Shown here in pieces: positions 62,853 to 64,000 of a DNA stretch of 64,000 bases. The stretch comes from Prochlorococcus marinus XMU1405 (GTDB taxonomy: Bacteria; Cyanobacteriota; Cyanobacteriia; PCC-6307; Cyanobiaceae). The position numbers and the translations under genes were made by a program. The notes under the pieces are model-generated. The model searched no databases, was not told the origin of the DNA, and worked only from the letters and a program-made list of their open reading frames with translations. The stretch covers positions 62,001 to 126,000 of the forward strand of contig NZ_JAAORF010000001.1 of the NCBI RefSeq assembly GCF_017696275.1, read 5' to 3'. Position 1 is the first letter of the stretch; the number at the start of each line of letters is the position of its first letter.

Positions 62853-64000
62853 ATGAAATTAATAAGAAATATAGTTTTCTCATTTGGCGCATTATCATTT
62901 ATTGCCTTAGGGATTGGAGATTATGTATATGCTAATTTAAAAGAAAACTATAAAAAGAAATCATCTTGTAGTTATGAGAATGCTCAATTTGAGATGGTAT
63001 ATAAAGAAAATACATTTTTAGATGGTCAAATTAGAAAAAAAGGTATTTACAGATATTGCATTACTAAAGATAAAAAAATATTTGAATTCATTCATGATAA
63101 AAGTAAAGATTCATTTGTGATCGAAGAAAACTTTATAGGTTTTTTAAAGAAAGAAGCAATTTACTATACTGACTACTCTCAGAAAAGAATTGGTCAGTGG
63201 GAAATTGAAAAAAATAAGCTTATTAAATATGATTGCAAATCAGAAAGCAGAGTCAAAATTTGCGCAGATGATATAAAAAGAATCGCCGTCGCTGATGGAA
63301 GAAACCCACTCTTGCGAATTATTCAAAGAATTAATGCAAATTTTATTAAAAATGGAATATCAGGGGGAAAAATTTCTTATGTTTTTGATAATGGAGATAG
63401 TTATCAGGGAGATTGGAAAAGAAGTAAAGCAAACGGTAAGGGTACTCATATTTCACGAGACGGTTATGAAAAATATATTGGAAATTGGGTAGATGGGAAG
63501 AGAAATGGAAAAGGAACTTTAACAACGTACAATTTCAGTACAAAAAAATATGATGGGACAAAAAAATATGAAGGAGATTGGTTAAATGATAAAAAGCATG
63601 GAGAAGGAACTTTTATTACGGCAAAGGGGGATAAATATATAGGAAAGTGGGAAAATGATAAATTAATCGGTCGAGTAAATGTAATCTGGGCTAATGGAGA
63701 TAAATTTTCAGGAGATTGGGTAGATGGGAAGAGGACTAAAGGAACTTTTATTTGGGCAAATGGAAGCAAATATGTAGGGAGTTGGACAAATGATGAGAGG
63801 ACTGGTAAAGGAACTTTTATTTGGGTAAATGGAAGCAAATATATTGGAGATTGGGTAGATGATAAAAGGACTGGTAAAGGTATTATTATTTGGGCAAATG
63901 GGAAAAAATACGAAGGAGATTGGGTAGATGATAAAAGGACTGGTAAAGGAATACTTTATTTTAAAAATGGAAAAAAAGATTATGAAGGAAATTGGGTAAA
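62853..64000 (+). CDS. MORN-repeat protein with N-terminal membrane anchor, 3'-truncated by window edge
   Basis: The frame from ATG 62853 is open to the window end, at least 382 residues. Residues 5-27 form a hydrophobic signal or anchor. Residues 28-180 are unrecognised, with Cys residues at about 39, 68, 138 and 146. From about residue 184 there are some eight to nine MORN repeats of 23 residues (e.g. KYIGDWVDDKRTGKG). One unit lacks a Gly codon. MORN repeats bind membranes or partners. The last three visible repeats are nearly identical in DNA, suggesting recent tandem expansion. It probably continues for more repeats downstream. Confidence 0.9.
   Translation, partial: MKLIRNIVFSFGALSFIALGIGDYVYANLKENYKKKSSCSYENAQFEMVYKENTFLDGQIRKKGIYRYCITKDKKIFEFIHDKSKDSFVIEENFIGFLKKEAIYYTDYSQKRIGQWEIEKNKLIKYDCKSESRVKICADDIKRIAVADGRNPLLRIIQRINANFIKNGISGGKISYVFDNGDSYQGDWKRSKANGKGTHISRDGYEKYIGNWVDGKRNGKGTLTTYNFSTKKYDGTKKYEGDWLNDKKHGEGTFITAKGDKYIGKWENDKLIGRVNVIWANGDKFSGDWVDGKRTKGTFIWANGSKYVGSWTNDERTGKGTFIWVNGSKYIGDWVDDKRTGKGIIIWANGKKYEGDWVDDKRTGKGILYFKNGKKDYEGNWV
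63403..64000 (+). repeat. 69-nt tandem repeat array (MORN coding)
   Basis: In-frame repeats of about 69 nt encode the 23-residue MORN units, most regular from 63766 to the window end. Copies at 63766-63834 and 63835-63903 share long identical stretches. A unit near 63710-63765 is three bases short because a GGT codon is missing. Confidence 0.85.

Noticed and set aside
63295-63492. 65-residue plus-strand frame
   Set aside because: It lies inside the long MORN reading frame in another phase and has no family resemblance.
63464-63838. 124-residue frame on the minus strand with repeated PLPVLSSF-type units
   Set aside because: It is the antisense shadow of the MORN repeat array; its regularity only mirrors the repeat DNA.

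Overview
The window looks like a piece of the chromosome of a high-light-adapted Prochlorococcus. It is very AT-rich, with short intergenic gaps and small genes. It carries picocyanobacterial markers: psbX, ycf66, two high-light-inducible (Hli) genes, ndhO, a CRR7-domain gene, zeta-carotene desaturase, the TIGR03279 radical-SAM family, DUF3120, DUF4346 and DUF2973. This assignment rests on gene content and protein resemblance recalled from knowledge, not on a database search. No stretch longer than 300 bases lacks a gene.

Layout. 1-5000: the C-terminal part of SMC, a PRC-barrel protein, an LpxB-like glycosyltransferase and tRNA-Leu. 5000-11600: biotin carboxylase, YggT, psbX, ycf66, an Hli gene, an SbmA/ABCD-type ABC transporter, a HIT protein and peptide deformylase. 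11600-18300: an S9 peptidase and the sufBCDS Fe-S assembly operon. 18300-25100: a DUF4912 protein, phosphoglucomutase, RarA, a phosphopantetheinyl transferase, a BCP peroxiredoxin and type III pantothenate kinase. 25100-31100: cysH, then a run of membrane-energetics genes (NDH-2, a DASS/RCK permease, KtrB and KtrA). 31100-32300: a short stretch of small accessory genes (a ribbon-helix-helix-like protein, an unknown, a Nif11-like peptide and a membrane peptide) with an operator-like inverted repeat. 32350-41400: an ABC-F ATPase, a twin-CX3C peptide, an HtrA protease, DUF2973, Hli, YihY, an IMPase, TolC and TIGR03279. 41600-50400: DUF3120-nadB, VKOR-thioredoxin, rimO, a probable petL, FemAB-like, RibD-C reductase, a double PTPS protein and shikimate kinase. 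50400-61850: NDH-1 factor CRR7, GST, rbfA, hemD, crtQ, an IscA/SufA-type carrier, a second LpxB-like glycosyltransferase, ndhO, a J-domain protein, cysK and an ECF-type ATPase.

The right edge (61900-64000) differs in character. It holds tRNA-Asn with a terminator, then three copies of an 11-bp direct repeat phased at 11 and 22 bp. These are followed by an unrecognised lysine-rich membrane protein and a long MORN-repeat protein that runs off the window. I read this as the likely edge of a tRNA-associated genomic island. The repeats could be arm-type sites of a tyrosine recombinase, but no recombinase gene is visible here.

Several genes fit together functionally. suf genes, the IscA-like carrier, cysH and cysK serve sulfur and Fe-S metabolism. 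hemD, crtQ, psbX, petL, ndhO, CRR7, ycf66 and hli serve the photosynthetic membrane. NDH-2, the DASS permease and KtrAB serve redox and ion balance. No CRISPR array, insertion sequence or phage module was found.
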